DNA of 64,000 nucleotides from Streptomyces gelaticus (GTDB taxonomy: Bacteria > Actinomycetota > Actinomycetes > Streptomycetales > Streptomycetaceae): assembly GCF_014649535.1 (NCBI RefSeq), contig NZ_BMTF01000007.1, positions 306,134-370,133 of the forward strand, written 5' to 3'. This document shows positions 18,292-27,171 of the stretch, one piece after another. Made by a program: the position numbers and the translations under genes. Each line of letters opens with the position of its first letter. Position 1 is the stretch's first letter. Below the pieces are notes generated by a model. The model was not told the origin of the DNA. It searched no databases and saw nothing but the letters and a program-made list of their open reading frames with translations.

Positions 18292-19815
18292 TCACACTGT
18301 GTACCAGTCAATGAACTCGAACCCGCCGGACGGTGACTCTCTGTGAGAGAGCGCCAGCTGTGATCCGGCCAGCGTCGCCAAAGTAACAATGCCCGCACGA
18401 TCCTGGACAACTGCGGGCATCACCGCAGAATCCGCGGGGACCTCGTTCCACCACACGCCCGCGTCGGCCCGGCCCTCGACATGCATCCCCACCGCGCAGG
18501 TGCCCCCCGGACCGGAACGGATCAGCAGGGAGTACGCCCAGCCGTCCACCTCGACACCCCGGGTGCCGGTGACGGGGCCCGCTCCTTCGGTGCCGCCGAG
18601 CGGCACCGGGCCCGCCGCGCCGGGCCACCAGACGCAGGGCTCGTTGGTCCCAAGGTCGCGGAAGAGAATCGTGCCCGGCTCCGGCCCGGCCGCCATCGAT
18701 CCCGGACGGGGAGAGAGCGGCACCGACCGGTCCTCGGTCCACGCACCGTCGGGCCCCGAGCGGTGCCAGCGCAGCACCGCGGCGGAGTCCCGGGCCCGCG
18801 CGAAGAGTTCGACCTCCCCGCCGGCCGTGGTCACCGCGACGAGTTCGTCGGCGACACGAACGCCCCTCAGGTGCTGCCACGGAGTCCAGACACCGTCGGC
18901 CCCCTGGTGCCGGCAGCTCACGCTGTGGCCGAAGTTGCGTACGAAGACAAAGAGGCCGCCGGCGCCGTCGAACGCTGCCGCCGGGAAGCCGACCTCCCGG
19001 CTCCGGTGTCTGTTGCCGGGATTCGGGCTGCCCAACGAGTGCCACGGGGTGAGCGGGTGGCCGGTTCGGTACTGGGCGGCACGCACCACCGCGAGGTCGT
19101 CGCCGCCGTCCTTGAGCGGGGTCCTGCGCAGTGCGAAGAGATGCGGGAAGCCGTGCGCGTCCCGGACCACCCGGAGGCCGGGCATCAGCCGCGGGCCGGG
19201 AAGGAGCTCCGGTCCCTGCCAGGCCGCACCCCCCGGCTCGCGCTGCGTCCACCGCACGACGCCCGCCGCGGAGGGCAGGAAGGCCGTGAGCCTGCCGTCG
19301 AATCCCTCGGTCAGCCAGTGCGCCGGGTCCGGGTAGCGCGGCTGCGGGGCGGCGCAGGGCCCTTGGCCCGCACCGGCGCGGTGGCAGTCGACGAAGACCG
19401 GGGCCCCGGATTCCAGCTGGTACGCGCGGGCCGCGGTCAGCGCGGCGAGCGCGGCGTCGGCGTTCCCGGCCGGCTCGTCGTGCACGGGGACATCGCGTTC
19501 CTCGTCGTACGAGACATGCGTCGGATCGGGATCCGCCAGCCGCACCCGTTGCGGGCGCAGTGCCCGCAGCTCCCGGAGCAGCCCGTCGCCGCCGTCCTGC
19601 GTACCGACAGTGCGCGGGGAACCCACGACCTTGCAGCCGCGCCGTCCGGCGTCCGCGAGCGCGCGGTCCAGTGCCGCCCGTCCGTCCTTGCCGCCCTCCT
19701 CGACGCACAGGACGGTGAGCTCGGCACCGGCCCCTTGCGCCGCGACGAGCTCCACCGCCTCGCGAGGGCCGATGGCGACGATCGTCACGCGCTGCGCCGG
19801 ACCCGTGGCACTCAT
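18292..19815 (-). CDS. PIG-L-like (apparently inactive) domain fused to beta-propeller/lectin-like domain
   Basis: A 507-aa protein in two parts. Residues 1-165 resemble a PIG-L/LmbE N-acetyl-GlcNAc deacetylase: a Rossmann start (RVTIVAIGPREAVELVA), LRELRALRPQRVRLADPDP, and a TALTAARAYQ-like helix. The zinc motif AHPDDE is replaced by AIGPREA, and the usual HxDH is missing (VPVHDEPAGNAD), so it is probably not catalytic. Residues 175-507 are a repeat-rich domain with VVRWTQREPGG, AQYRTGHPLTPW and ATLAGSQLALSH, paralogous to the whole upstream gene and like the lectin-type propellers attached to Streptomyces PIG-L deacetylases. The ATG overlaps the upstream stop by 4 bp (ATGA). Possible role: binding an envelope glycan. 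No signal peptide is visible. Confidence 0.7.
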   Translation of the reverse strand: MSATGPAQRVTIVAIGPREAVELVAAQGAGAELTVLCVEEGGKDGRAALDRALADAGRRGCKVVGSPRTVGTQDGGDGLLRELRALRPQRVRLADPDPTHVSYDEERDVPVHDEPAGNADAALAALTAARAYQLESGAPVFVDCHRAGAGQGPCAAPQPRYPDPAHWLTEGFDGRLTAFLPSAAGVVRWTQREPGGAAWQGPELLPGPRLMPGLRVVRDAHGFPHLFALRRTPLKDGGDDLAVVRAAQYRTGHPLTPWHSLGSPNPGNRHRSREVGFPAAAFDGAGGLFVFVRNFGHSVSCRHQGADGVWTPWQHLRGVRVADELVAVTTAGGEVELFARARDSAAVLRWHRSGPDGAWTEDRSVPLSPRPGSMAAGPEPGTILFRDLGTNEPCVWWPGAAGPVPLGGTEGAGPVTGTRGVEVDGWAYSLLIRSGPGGTCAVGMHVEGRADAGVWWNEVPADSAVMPAVVQDRAGIVTLATLAGSQLALSHRESPSGGFEFIDWYTV

Positions 19816-20918
19816 ACCAGGCTCCAGTCGCCGAGGGTGAGCCCCTGGCCGTCCTCCTGGCGTGCGACGGCCAGGCGGCCGTCGGCGCCGACGGCCGCGA
19901 CAACCGCTCTTCCGTGACCGTCGGCCGCCAGGGCCGGATCGCCGGTGCAGACCATTCCGGTGCCGGTCCACCAGAATCCGGCCTGCTCGCCCTCGGTCGC
20001 ACAGACACCGAGGTGGACCGTTCCGTCGGCCCCGCGGACCGCGAGCACCGTGCAGTCGAAGCCGTCCACCGTCGTGCGGACCGCGGCGATCCGGCCGTCC
20101 CCGGGGTTGCCCCCCAGCGGTACGGGCCAGCTGCCCGCCCGGATCGCGACAGCACCGGAGCCCCGGGCGTCGGTGAGGTAGTGGGTCAGCCTGCCCGGGG
20201 CGGTCGCCAGGGCGGTCACCGATCCGGGCAGGGGAGGCACGGGCACGTCGTATCCGCGCACCAGGGCGCCGCCCGGCTCCGACTGCCGGAGCTGGAGCGC
20301 GGCGGTGCGGGTGGGGACCAGGACCTCCACCAGGCCGGACGAGGTCGCCGCGGGCGCGGGCCCGTCGGTGCAGCCGGAGACCTGGAGCTGCGTCCATGCC
20401 TCCCACCGGCCACGCTTGTCCTCGCGGCGCAGGGCCACTGAGCCCGGCCCGGTCGGGACACAGACGTGCAGTGCGCCGTCGCTCGTGACGGTGCCCGCCG
20501 GGGCGCCTGTCTCGACCGCCCGGTCGATCTCCTTGAACGGGTTGCCCAGTGAGCGCCACTGCGTCACCGGACGGCCCGTCTGATACTGCGTGGCGTACAT
20601 GATGTCCACGTTCGTCCAGCCGTCGGCCCGCTGCCGGACCCGGCGCCCCAGCAGATAGGCGTAACGATTCTGCCCCTGCACCACGGTGAGCCGGTCGATG
20701 TCCTTCGCGGGCAGGACGTCCGGTCCCGCCCACCGCCGACCGCCGGGGGCGGACTCGGTCCATCGCAGCACGGCACCGTCGACATGGACGTACGCGGTCA
20801 GCCTGCCGTCGTGCCCGGTCAGCAGCCAGGGGCCGCCCAGGACGTGGGCGAGCCGCCCGGACGCCTCCGTGACGGGCTCGCTCCGCTGCTCGGCTTCACG
20901 TGGGGAGGTGCTGCGCAT
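19812..20918 (-). CDS. Beta-propeller/lectin-like repeat protein
   Basis: A 368-aa protein built of about 45-residue repeats such as GRLTAYVHVDGAVLRWTESA, ATQYQTGRPVTQWRSLG, GLVEVLVPTRTAALQLRQ and GRAVVAAVGADGRLAVAR. The Trp-rich, Gly/Asp-turn pattern is that of propeller or fucose-lectin-like domains. It is a paralogue of the C-terminal two thirds of the next gene, to which it is translationally coupled. No enzyme motif or convincing signal peptide is seen. ATG at 20918 has only a distant GGAGGG ribosome site, so the start is uncertain. An envelope-glycan-binding role is inferred from the neighbours. Confidence 0.65.
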   Translation of the reverse strand: MRSTSPREAEQRSEPVTEASGRLAHVLGGPWLLTGHDGRLTAYVHVDGAVLRWTESAPGGRRWAGPDVLPAKDIDRLTVVQGQNRYAYLLGRRVRQRADGWTNVDIMYATQYQTGRPVTQWRSLGNPFKEIDRAVETGAPAGTVTSDGALHVCVPTGPGSVALRREDKRGRWEAWTQLQVSGCTDGPAPAATSSGLVEVLVPTRTAALQLRQSEPGGALVRGYDVPVPPLPGSVTALATAPGRLTHYLTDARGSGAVAIRAGSWPVPLGGNPGDGRIAAVRTTVDGFDCTVLAVRGADGTVHLGVCATEGEQAGFWWTGTGMVCTGDPALAADGHGRAVVAAVGADGRLAVARQEDGQGLTLGDWSLV

Positions 20919-21003
20919 CGCCGTTCGTCACCCTCCCCTGTGAGCAGGCCCGCGCAGGTCACGGGCATCTGGATCGAGACATCATAAACAAGCCATGCCA
21001 TGC

Positions 21004-22014
21004 TCAGGTCGAGGTGGCCGCGGCGGCGGGACGGCGCGCCGCGGGGTGCCTGAGGCACCAGCCCTCCCATGCCGAGGCGACCATCTCGCGCACGTCGTGC
21101 CGTGCGGACCAGCCCAGCTCGGTGCGGATCCGGTCGGCCGAGGCGACGACCCTCGCCGGGTCGCCCGCTCTGCGCGGCGCCGATACCGGCGCCGAATCTG
21201 CTCCGTATCCCGTCACCTCACCGATCAGTTCGATCATTTCGCGCACCGAGACGCCCTCGCCCCGGCCGATGTTGACGGTCAGATCGGTGCCGGGCTCCCG
21301 GTCGAGGAGCGCTCGCGCAGCAGCGAGGTGCGCCGAGGCGATGTCGTCGACGTGGATGAAGTCGCGTACGCAGGTGCCGTCCTCGGTGTCGTAGTCGTCG
21401 CCGAAGACCACCGGGGCCGCCCCCTGTGTCAGCTTCTCGAAAACCATGGGAACCAGGTTGTGAACGCCCGTGTCGGCGAGGGCCGGGGCGGCCGCGCCGG
21501 CGACATTGAAGTACCGCATCGAGGCGGTGGCGATGCCGTGCGCCTTTCCGGCGGCGCGGACCATCCACTCGCCGGTCAGCTTGGTCTCGCCGTAGGGGTT
21601 GATCGGGGCGCACGGAGTGGTCTCCGTCACCACCCGTACGTCGGGCATTCCGTAGACGGCCGCCGACGAGGAGAAGAGGAACGCCCGCGCCTCGCTGTCG
21701 GCCACGGCCTCCAGCAAGGTCTGCAGGCCCTGCACGTTCTCCCGGTAGTAGAACAGCGGGCGCTCGACGGACTCCCCCACCTGCTTCTTCGCGGCGAGAT
21801 GGACCACGCCCCGCACCGGCAGTTCCGTCAGGGTGCTCCGCAGCAGGGCCGCGTCGAGCGTCGACCCCTGGACGAACGGGACATCCGCAGGCAGGCGTGC
21901 GCGGTCGCCCGTCGAGAGGTCGTCGTACACGACGACCGACTCACCGGCCTCGCGCATGGCGCGGACCACATGCGCCCCGATGAAGCCCGCTCCACCCGTG
22001 ATCAACCAAGTCAT
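21004..22014 (-). CDS. galE: UDP-glucose 4-epimerase
   Basis: A 336-aa short-chain dehydrogenase/reductase-type epimerase. NAD site MTWLITGGAGFIGAHVV at the N-terminus; catalytic motif as NPYGETKLTGE (Tyr-x3-Lys) and the serine/alanine region FLFSSSAAVYG. It interconverts UDP-glucose and UDP-galactose (or the GlcNAc pair) in the cytosol. The frame extends 28 codons upstream of the chosen ATG at 22014, but the Rossmann motif begins exactly there. It is the first leftward gene of the envelope locus, followed after 85 bp by the propeller genes, and divergent from the LCP ligase. The setting suggests it supplies a galactosyl donor for the wall polymer. Confidence 0.93.
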   Translation of the reverse strand: MTWLITGGAGFIGAHVVRAMREAGESVVVYDDLSTGDRARLPADVPFVQGSTLDAALLRSTLTELPVRGVVHLAAKKQVGESVERPLFYYRENVQGLQTLLEAVADSEARAFLFSSSAAVYGMPDVRVVTETTPCAPINPYGETKLTGEWMVRAAGKAHGIATASMRYFNVAGAAAPALADTGVHNLVPMVFEKLTQGAAPVVFGDDYDTEDGTCVRDFIHVDDIASAHLAAARALLDREPGTDLTVNIGRGEGVSVREMIELIGEVTGYGADSAPVSAPRRAGDPARVVASADRIRTELGWSARHDVREMVASAWEGWCLRHPAARRPAAAATST

Positions 22015-22195
22015 GAGCGAATAGTAGTTCGAGCAGCGCAGATCATGATTCCAGGGATCAAAACACCCATTCGCACGATCCTCTGTTCTATAGTGCACGC
22101 TCAGTCATGCATGCACGGACCGGCCACACCCCCCACCCGAGTCCCACGCACTTCACAGCCCACCTCGGGCCATGAGATTTGAGGACTCGACCAGG
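22015..22195 (+). promoter_or_regulatory. Divergent promoter region galE / LCP gene
   Basis: A 181-bp divergent gap. A -10-like TATAGT at 22089-22094 is oriented toward the LCP gene; no good -35 could be placed. Further upstream bases are AT-rich (ATGATTCCAGGGATCAAAAC at about 22048-22067). Confidence 0.35.
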
Positions 22196-23299
22196 ATGAG
22201 CCACGACGCCATGACACAGGGCACGCACGACGGTCGTCCGGCCTCCGGTGGCGGACGGAAGCGGCGGGGGTCACCCCGCAAGCGCCGCCGCGGCCTCAAG
22301 ATCACTCTCAGCGTCCTGCTCATCCTGCTGCTCGCCGCCGGCGGCACCGTCTACTGGCTCTACAGCCGCCTCGACGGAAACATCACGGGCGTGGACATCG
22401 ACAAGGCGCTCGGCGACGACCGCCCCGAGAAGCTGCCGACCAGCGGTCAGAATCTGCTGGTGCTCGGCTCCGACTCGCGGGCCGGCGCCGAGAACAAGGA
22501 GCTGGGCGGCGGCGGCAACGTCAGCGGTGCGAGGTCCGACACCGCGATGGTGGTGCACATACCCGAGGGCCGGTCCAGGGCGGTCGCCGTGTCCATACCC
22601 CGTGACACCCTGGTGACCCGGCCCGAGTGCACCAAGGCCGACGGATCCACGGTGCCGTCGGCGAACCGTGTGATGTTCAACTCCGTCTACTCGCAGGTCG
22701 GTCCGGCCTGCGTGGTCAAGACCGTCGAGAAGATGTCCGAGGTCCGGATCGACCACTACCTGGAGATCAACTTCGCCGGGTTCAAGGATCTTGTGGACGC
22801 CATCGGGGGCGTCACCGTCGATGTTCCGCAGGACATCCACGACAAGTCGTCCGGTCTCGACCTCGCCAAGGGCCCGCACAAGCTCGACGGCACCGAGTCC
22901 CTCGCCTATGTCCGTACCCGCCACGGCATCGGGGACGGCAGCGACCTCGGCCGGATCGGGCTTCAGCAGCAGTTCCTCCTCGCCCTGCTGAGCGAGGTCA
23001 AGTCGCAGGACCTGCTGGGCAGTCCGGCCAAGTCCTACAAGATCGCCAGCTCGGCCACCAAGTCGCTGACCACCGACGCGGGGCTCGCCTCGCTCACCTC
23101 GCTCGCGGAGTTCGCGCGGTCGATGAACGGCGTGGACCCGGGCACCATGGAGACGATCATGCTGCCGGTGGCGTACGACAAGCAGGACCCCAACCGCGTG
23201 GTGGCGGCCCAGCCGCAGGCCGACGACCTCTGGAAGGCCATCCGCAAGGACGGCACGATCCCGGAGTCCGCGAAGAAGTCCCCCGCCATGGGCGGCTGA
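22196..23299 (+). CDS. LytR-CpsA-Psr (LCP) family wall-polymer ligase
   Basis: A 367-aa membrane-anchored enzyme that transfers lipid-linked wall glycopolymers onto peptidoglycan outside the membrane. A basic cytosolic tail (GRKRRGSPRKRRRGLK) precedes one transmembrane helix (ITLSVLLILLLAAGGTVYWL, about 37-56). The LCP domain has NLLVLGSDSRAG, the ARSDTAMVVHI Arg/Asp motif, VSIPRDTLV, and YVRTRHGIGDGSDLGRI with the polyprenyl-phosphate-binding arginines. ATG at 22196 is preferred over ATG 22172, which lacks a ribosome site; GAGGA lies about 11 bases before 22196. Its position opposite the polymer genes suggests it attaches their product. Confidence 0.92.
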   Translation: MSHDAMTQGTHDGRPASGGGRKRRGSPRKRRRGLKITLSVLLILLLAAGGTVYWLYSRLDGNITGVDIDKALGDDRPEKLPTSGQNLLVLGSDSRAGAENKELGGGGNVSGARSDTAMVVHIPEGRSRAVAVSIPRDTLVTRPECTKADGSTVPSANRVMFNSVYSQVGPACVVKTVEKMSEVRIDHYLEINFAGFKDLVDAIGGVTVDVPQDIHDKSSGLDLAKGPHKLDGTESLAYVRTRHGIGDGSDLGRIGLQQQFLLALLSEVKSQDLLGSPAKSYKIASSATKSLTTDAGLASLTSLAEFARSMNGVDPGTMETIMLPVAYDKQDPNRVVAAQPQADDLWKAIRKDGTIPESAKKSPAMGG

Positions 23300-23370
23300 C
23301 GAAGCGGGAGGCGCGGCCGGGACGCGGCAATTGCGTCGACCGCCGGCGGACATGTCGCGTACGGGCGGGG

Positions 23371-24882
23371 CTACGGCCGGCCGAGGCCCTCGTTGATCCG
23401 GCTGTGCCCCCGCCCGTACGCGAAGTAGACGACCACGCCGATGGCCATCCAGATGCCGAAACGCAGCCAGGTCTCCGCGGGCAGGTTGAGCATCAGCCAC
23501 ACCGACGCGGCCACCGAGAGGATCGGGATCAGCGGTACCCACGGGGTGCGGAAGGCGCGGTGGAGTTCGGGGCGGGTACGGCGCAGCACCATCACGCCCA
23601 GGGCGACCACGACGAACGCGAAGAGCGTCCCGATGTTCACCAGCGTCGCCAGCTCGTTGATGCTGGTGAAACCGGCGACGATCGCGATGATCACACCGAG
23701 CAGGACGGTCGGACGGTACGGCGTGCCGAACTTCGGGTGCGTCTTGGAGAAGAACCGCGGCAGCAGCCCGTCCCGGCTCATCGCGAAGAAGACCCGGGTC
23801 TGTCCCAGCAGCAGGATCAGACAGACGGTGGTGAGGCCGATCGCGGCTCCGAAGCTGATGAGTCCGGCGTAGACGGGATGGCCTACGGCCTTGAAGGCAT
23901 CGGCCAGCGGGGCCTCCACCGACAGTTGGCTGTAGTGCTCCATGCCGGTGACCACCAGCGATACGGCGACATAGAGCACGGTGCAGATGAAGAGCGAGGC
24001 GAGGATGCCACGTGGCATGTCACGTTGCGGGAGCTTCGTCTCCTCGGCCGCGGTGGCCACCACGTCGAAGCCGATGAAAGCGAAGAAGACGACGGAGGCG
24101 GCGGTGAAGATGCCCATGACGCCGAAATTGGTGGGCGCGTAACCGAACATCAGCTGGACCAGCGGCGCGGTCAGTCCGGCCCCCGAGGGCTGCGGCTGCG
24201 CCTCGGGAATGAACGGCGAGTAGTTGGCGGCCTTCACGAAGAACAGGCCCGCGACGATCACGATCAGCACGACCGTGACCTTGATGGCGACCACGACGGT
24301 CGTGACCCGGGCGGACAGCTTCATGCCGAGCACCAGCACCACGGTCAGTACGAGCACCAGGGCGAAGGCCAGGATGTCGAAGCCGAATCCTTTCGCCACA
24401 TCCGGTCCGGAGAGCAGGACGGGCATGTGCCAGCCGAAGTTGTCCAGCAAGGAGCGGACGTACCCGGACCAGCCGACCGCCACCACCGCCGTGCCCAGGG
24501 CGAATTCCAGCACCAGGTCCCAGCCGATGATCCAGGCGACCAGCTCGCCGAGCGAGGCGTACGAGAACGTGTAGGCGGAGCCGGCCACGGGGACGGTGGA
24601 GGCGAACTCCGCGTAGCAGAGCGCCGCCAGCGCGCAGACGACGCCGGCGACCACGAAGGCGAGCGCGGTGGCGGGACCCGCCGTTTCCTTGGCCACCTTG
24701 CCGGTGAGGACGAAGATGCCGGTGCCGATGATGACGCCCACTCCGAAGACCGTGAGGTCCAGAGCGGAGAGGGACTTCTTGAGCGCGTGCTCCGGCTCCT
24801 CGGTGTCGCGGATGGACTGCTCGACCGTCTTGGTCCGGAACAGTCCGTCGCTGCTGGGTGGTGTGTCCTGCTGGGCAGTCAC
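23371..24882 (-). CDS. APC-family amino acid permease (cationic amino acid transporter-like)
   Basis: A 503-aa polytopic membrane transporter. After a 30-residue cytosolic tail comes the APC start LTVFGVGVIIGTGIFVLTGK, then about 12 hydrophobic helices; IGFDVVATAAEETKLPQRDMP is the conserved helix 6-loop segment of the CAT (SLC7A-like) subgroup. GTG at 24882 has GGAGG 8 bases upstream and removes a 44-codon arginine-rich extension that is not plausible protein. It likely imports an amino acid with a cation; substrate cannot be told. It follows dxs but a strong terminator separates them. Confidence 0.9.
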   Translation of the reverse strand: MTAQQDTPPSSDGLFRTKTVEQSIRDTEEPEHALKKSLSALDLTVFGVGVIIGTGIFVLTGKVAKETAGPATALAFVVAGVVCALAALCYAEFASTVPVAGSAYTFSYASLGELVAWIIGWDLVLEFALGTAVVAVGWSGYVRSLLDNFGWHMPVLLSGPDVAKGFGFDILAFALVLVLTVVLVLGMKLSARVTTVVVAIKVTVVLIVIVAGLFFVKAANYSPFIPEAQPQPSGAGLTAPLVQLMFGYAPTNFGVMGIFTAASVVFFAFIGFDVVATAAEETKLPQRDMPRGILASLFICTVLYVAVSLVVTGMEHYSQLSVEAPLADAFKAVGHPVYAGLISFGAAIGLTTVCLILLLGQTRVFFAMSRDGLLPRFFSKTHPKFGTPYRPTVLLGVIIAIVAGFTSINELATLVNIGTLFAFVVVALGVMVLRRTRPELHRAFRTPWVPLIPILSVAASVWLMLNLPAETWLRFGIWMAIGVVVYFAYGRGHSRINEGLGRP

Positions 24883-24969
24883 CGGCGTACCTCCACGCAC
24901 TCGTCGTGTACGCCATGATTTGGGACCGCACCGGCGGCGCCGGGCTCCGCATCGGACGATTTCACGCGA

Positions 24970-25014
24970 ATGGGCCGGTCGGACCACCCGTACAGGGTGA
25001 CTCGACCGGCCCAT
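24970..25014 (-). terminator. Terminator after dxs
   Basis: A 12-bp perfect stem ATGGGCCGGTCG / CGACCGGCCCAT encloses a second small stem CACCC/GGGTG. It lies 44 bp downstream of the dxs stop on the minus strand. Confidence 0.65.
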
Positions 25015-25057
25015 CGGCCGTACCGGTGCGCGCTCTCGCGGGCTCCCGGTCGCGGCG

Positions 25058-26986
25058 TCAGTCGCGGGCGGGCTCGATCACGGAGCGGGGGTCGTCGCCG
25101 CTTTCGAAGCGGCCGTCCAGCCTGGCCACGAGGCCGGTGACCTGGCGGGCGATGTCCGGCGCGGTCAGCCCGATCTCGGCCATGACCTCCTTGCGGGAGG
25201 CGTGGTCGAGGAAGCGCGGCGGGATGCCGAAGTCACGCAGGGGTACGTCGACCCCGGCGTCGCGCAGGGCCTGGGAGACGGCGGAGCCGACGCCGCCGGC
25301 CCGGCTGTTGTCCTCGACGGTGACGACGACCCGGTGCCGCTCGGCGAGCGGGGCCATCGCCTCGTCGACCGGCTTGACCCAGCGCGGGTCGACGACGGTC
25401 GTCGAGATGCCCTGGGCCTCCAGCAGATCCGCGATCTCCAGGCACATCGGGGCGAGCGCGCCGACGGAGACCAGAAGGACGTCCGGCCGGGTGGTGCCCG
25501 GCTCACGCAGCACGTCCATGCCGCCGACCCGGCCGACGGCCTTGACCGCCGGGCCGACCGCGCCCTTGGAGAAGCGGACCACGGTCGGTGCGTCGTCGAC
25601 CTCGACGGCCTCGCGGAGCTGGGCACGGACCTGGTCGGCGTCGCGCGGGGCGGCGATCCGGAGCGTGGGCACGCACTGGAGGATCGACATGTCCCACATG
25701 CCGTTGTGCGAAGCGCCGTCGGTGCCGGTGATCCCGGCCCGGTCCAGGACGAAGGTCACACCGCACTTGTGCAGCGCGACATCCATCAGGACCTGGTCGA
25801 AGGCGCGGTTGAGGAAGGTGGCGTACACCGCGAAGACGGGGTGCAGTCCGCCGGTGGCGAGGCCCGCCGCGGAGACCGCGCCGTGCTGCTCGGCGATGCC
25901 GACGTCGTAGATCCGGTCCGGGAACGCCTTCTCGAACTTGGTCAGCCCGACCGGCTGGAGCATGGCCGCGGTGATCGCGACGATGTCCTCGCGCTCCTTG
26001 CCGAGCTTGACCATCTCCTCGCCGAAGACGGAGGTCCAGTCGAGCCCCGAGGTGGCGACCGGGAGGCCGGTGTCGGGGTGGATCTTGCCGACGGCGTGGA
26101 AACGGTCGGCCTCGTCGAGCAGGGCGGGGGTGTAGCCGCGGCCCTTCTCGGTGAGGCAGTGCACGATGACGGGTCCGCCGAAGCGCTTGGCGCGCTGGAG
26201 CGCGGACTCCAGGGCCTCGATGTCGTGGCCGTCGATCGGGCCGACGTACTTCAGACCGAGGTCCTCGAACATGCCCTGCGGGGCGATGAAGTCCTTCAGC
26301 CCCTTCTTGGCCCCGTGCAGCGTCTCGTACAGCGGCCTGCCGACGACGGGGGTGCGCTCCAGGATGTCCTTGCCGCGGGCCAGGAAGCGCTCGTAGCCAT
26401 CGGTGGTGCGCAGCGTCGCGAGGTGGTTGGCGAGGCCGCCGATGGTCGGACCGTAGGAGCGCTCGTTGTCGTTGACGACGATGACGAGCGGGCGGTCCTT
26501 GGCGGCGGCGATGTTGTTCAGCGCCTCCCAGGCCATGCCGCCGGTGAGTGCTCCGTCACCGATGACCGCGACGACGTGGTCGTCCTTGCCCAGCACCTCG
26601 TTGGCCTTGGCGAGACCGTCGGCCCAGCCGAGCACCGTGGAGGCGTGCGAGTTCTCGATGATGTCGTGCTCGGACTCGGCACGGGAGGGGTAACCGGAGA
26701 GGCCGCCCTTGCTCTTGAGCTTCGAGAAGTCCTGGCGGCCGGTGAGGAGCTTGTGCACATAGCTCTGGTGACCGGTGTCGAACAGCACCTTGTCCTTCGG
26801 CGAGTCGAAGACCCGGTGCAGGGCGATGGTCAGCTCGACCACGCCCAGGTTGGGGCCGAGGTGGCCGCCGGTCTTCGACACGGCGTCGACGAGGAAGGTC
26901 CGGATCTCTTCGGCGAGCTGGTCCAGCTGCTCGGGAGTGAGCCGGTCCAGGTCACGCGGTCCACCGATGCGGGTCAGCAGAGCCAC
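25058..26986 (-). CDS. dxs: 1-deoxy-D-xylulose-5-phosphate synthase
   Basis: A 642-aa thiamine-diphosphate enzyme that condenses pyruvate and glyceraldehyde 3-phosphate, the first step of the MEP isoprenoid pathway in the cytosol. The ThDP motif [18 protein letters not shown] is present (about 148-165), [13 protein letters not shown] near residue 72 and the transketolase middle-domain segment [18 protein letters not shown] near 355. GTG at 26986 has GGAGG 5-6 bases upstream. Length is normal for the family. It probably has its own promoter in the 185-bp gap after xylH and ends in the hairpin at 24970. Confidence 0.97.
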   Translation of the reverse strand: MALLTRIGGPRDLDRLTPEQLDQLAEEIRTFLVDAVSKTGGHLGPNLGVVELTIALHRVFDSPKDKVLFDTGHQSYVHKLLTGRQDFSKLKSKGGLSGYPSRAESEHDIIENSHASTVLGWADGLAKANEVLGKDDHVVAVIGDGALTGGMAWEALNNIAAAKDRPLVIVVNDNERSYGPTIGGLANHLATLRTTDGYERFLARGKDILERTPVVGRPLYETLHGAKKGLKDFIAPQGMFEDLGLKYVGPIDGHDIEALESALQRAKRFGGPVIVHCLTEKGRGYTPALLDEADRFHAVGKIHPDTGLPVATSGLDWTSVFGEEMVKLGKEREDIVAITAAMLQPVGLTKFEKAFPDRIYDVGIAEQHGAVSAAGLATGGLHPVFAVYATFLNRAFDQVLMDVALHKCGVTFVLDRAGITGTDGASHNGMWDMSILQCVPTLRIAAPRDADQVRAQLREAVEVDDAPTVVRFSKGAVGPAVKAVGRVGGMDVLREPGTTRPDVLLVSVGALAPMCLEIADLLEAQGISTTVVDPRWVKPVDEAMAPLAERHRVVVTVEDNSRAGGVGSAVSQALRDAGVDVPLRDFGIPPRFLDHASRKEVMAEIGLTAPDIARQVTGLVARLDGRFESGDDPRSVIEPARD

Positions 26987-27109
26987 CCGTGCCTCCTTGC
27001 GTCTTGAGCTGGTCGAGCATGCCGATCCGATGAGTCTAATGTTCCGCCCGTCCGCGCGGGCAGCGGGCATGGAATGTGCTGTTGTCCCACGCGGTGCCCG
27101 GCGCCCGGA

Positions 27110-27143
27110 GGTGCCCGGCGCCCGATGCGGGTCGCCGGGCACC
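27110..27143 (-). terminator. Terminator after xylH
   Basis: Perfect 11-bp stem GGTGCCCGGCG / CGCCGGGCACC, 28 bp past the xylH stop. The left arm is partly duplicated just beyond it (GTGCCCGGCGCCCGG occurs twice at 27094-27123), giving alternative pairings. Confidence 0.6.
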
Positions 27144-27171
27144 GGACCGTGCGCGGTGGTGTCCGTGGTTC

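Noticed and set aside
22627..24918. A 763-codon plus-strand frame over the end of the LCP gene and opposite the APC permease
   Set aside because: Out-of-frame and antisense; His/Asp/Gln-rich shadow.
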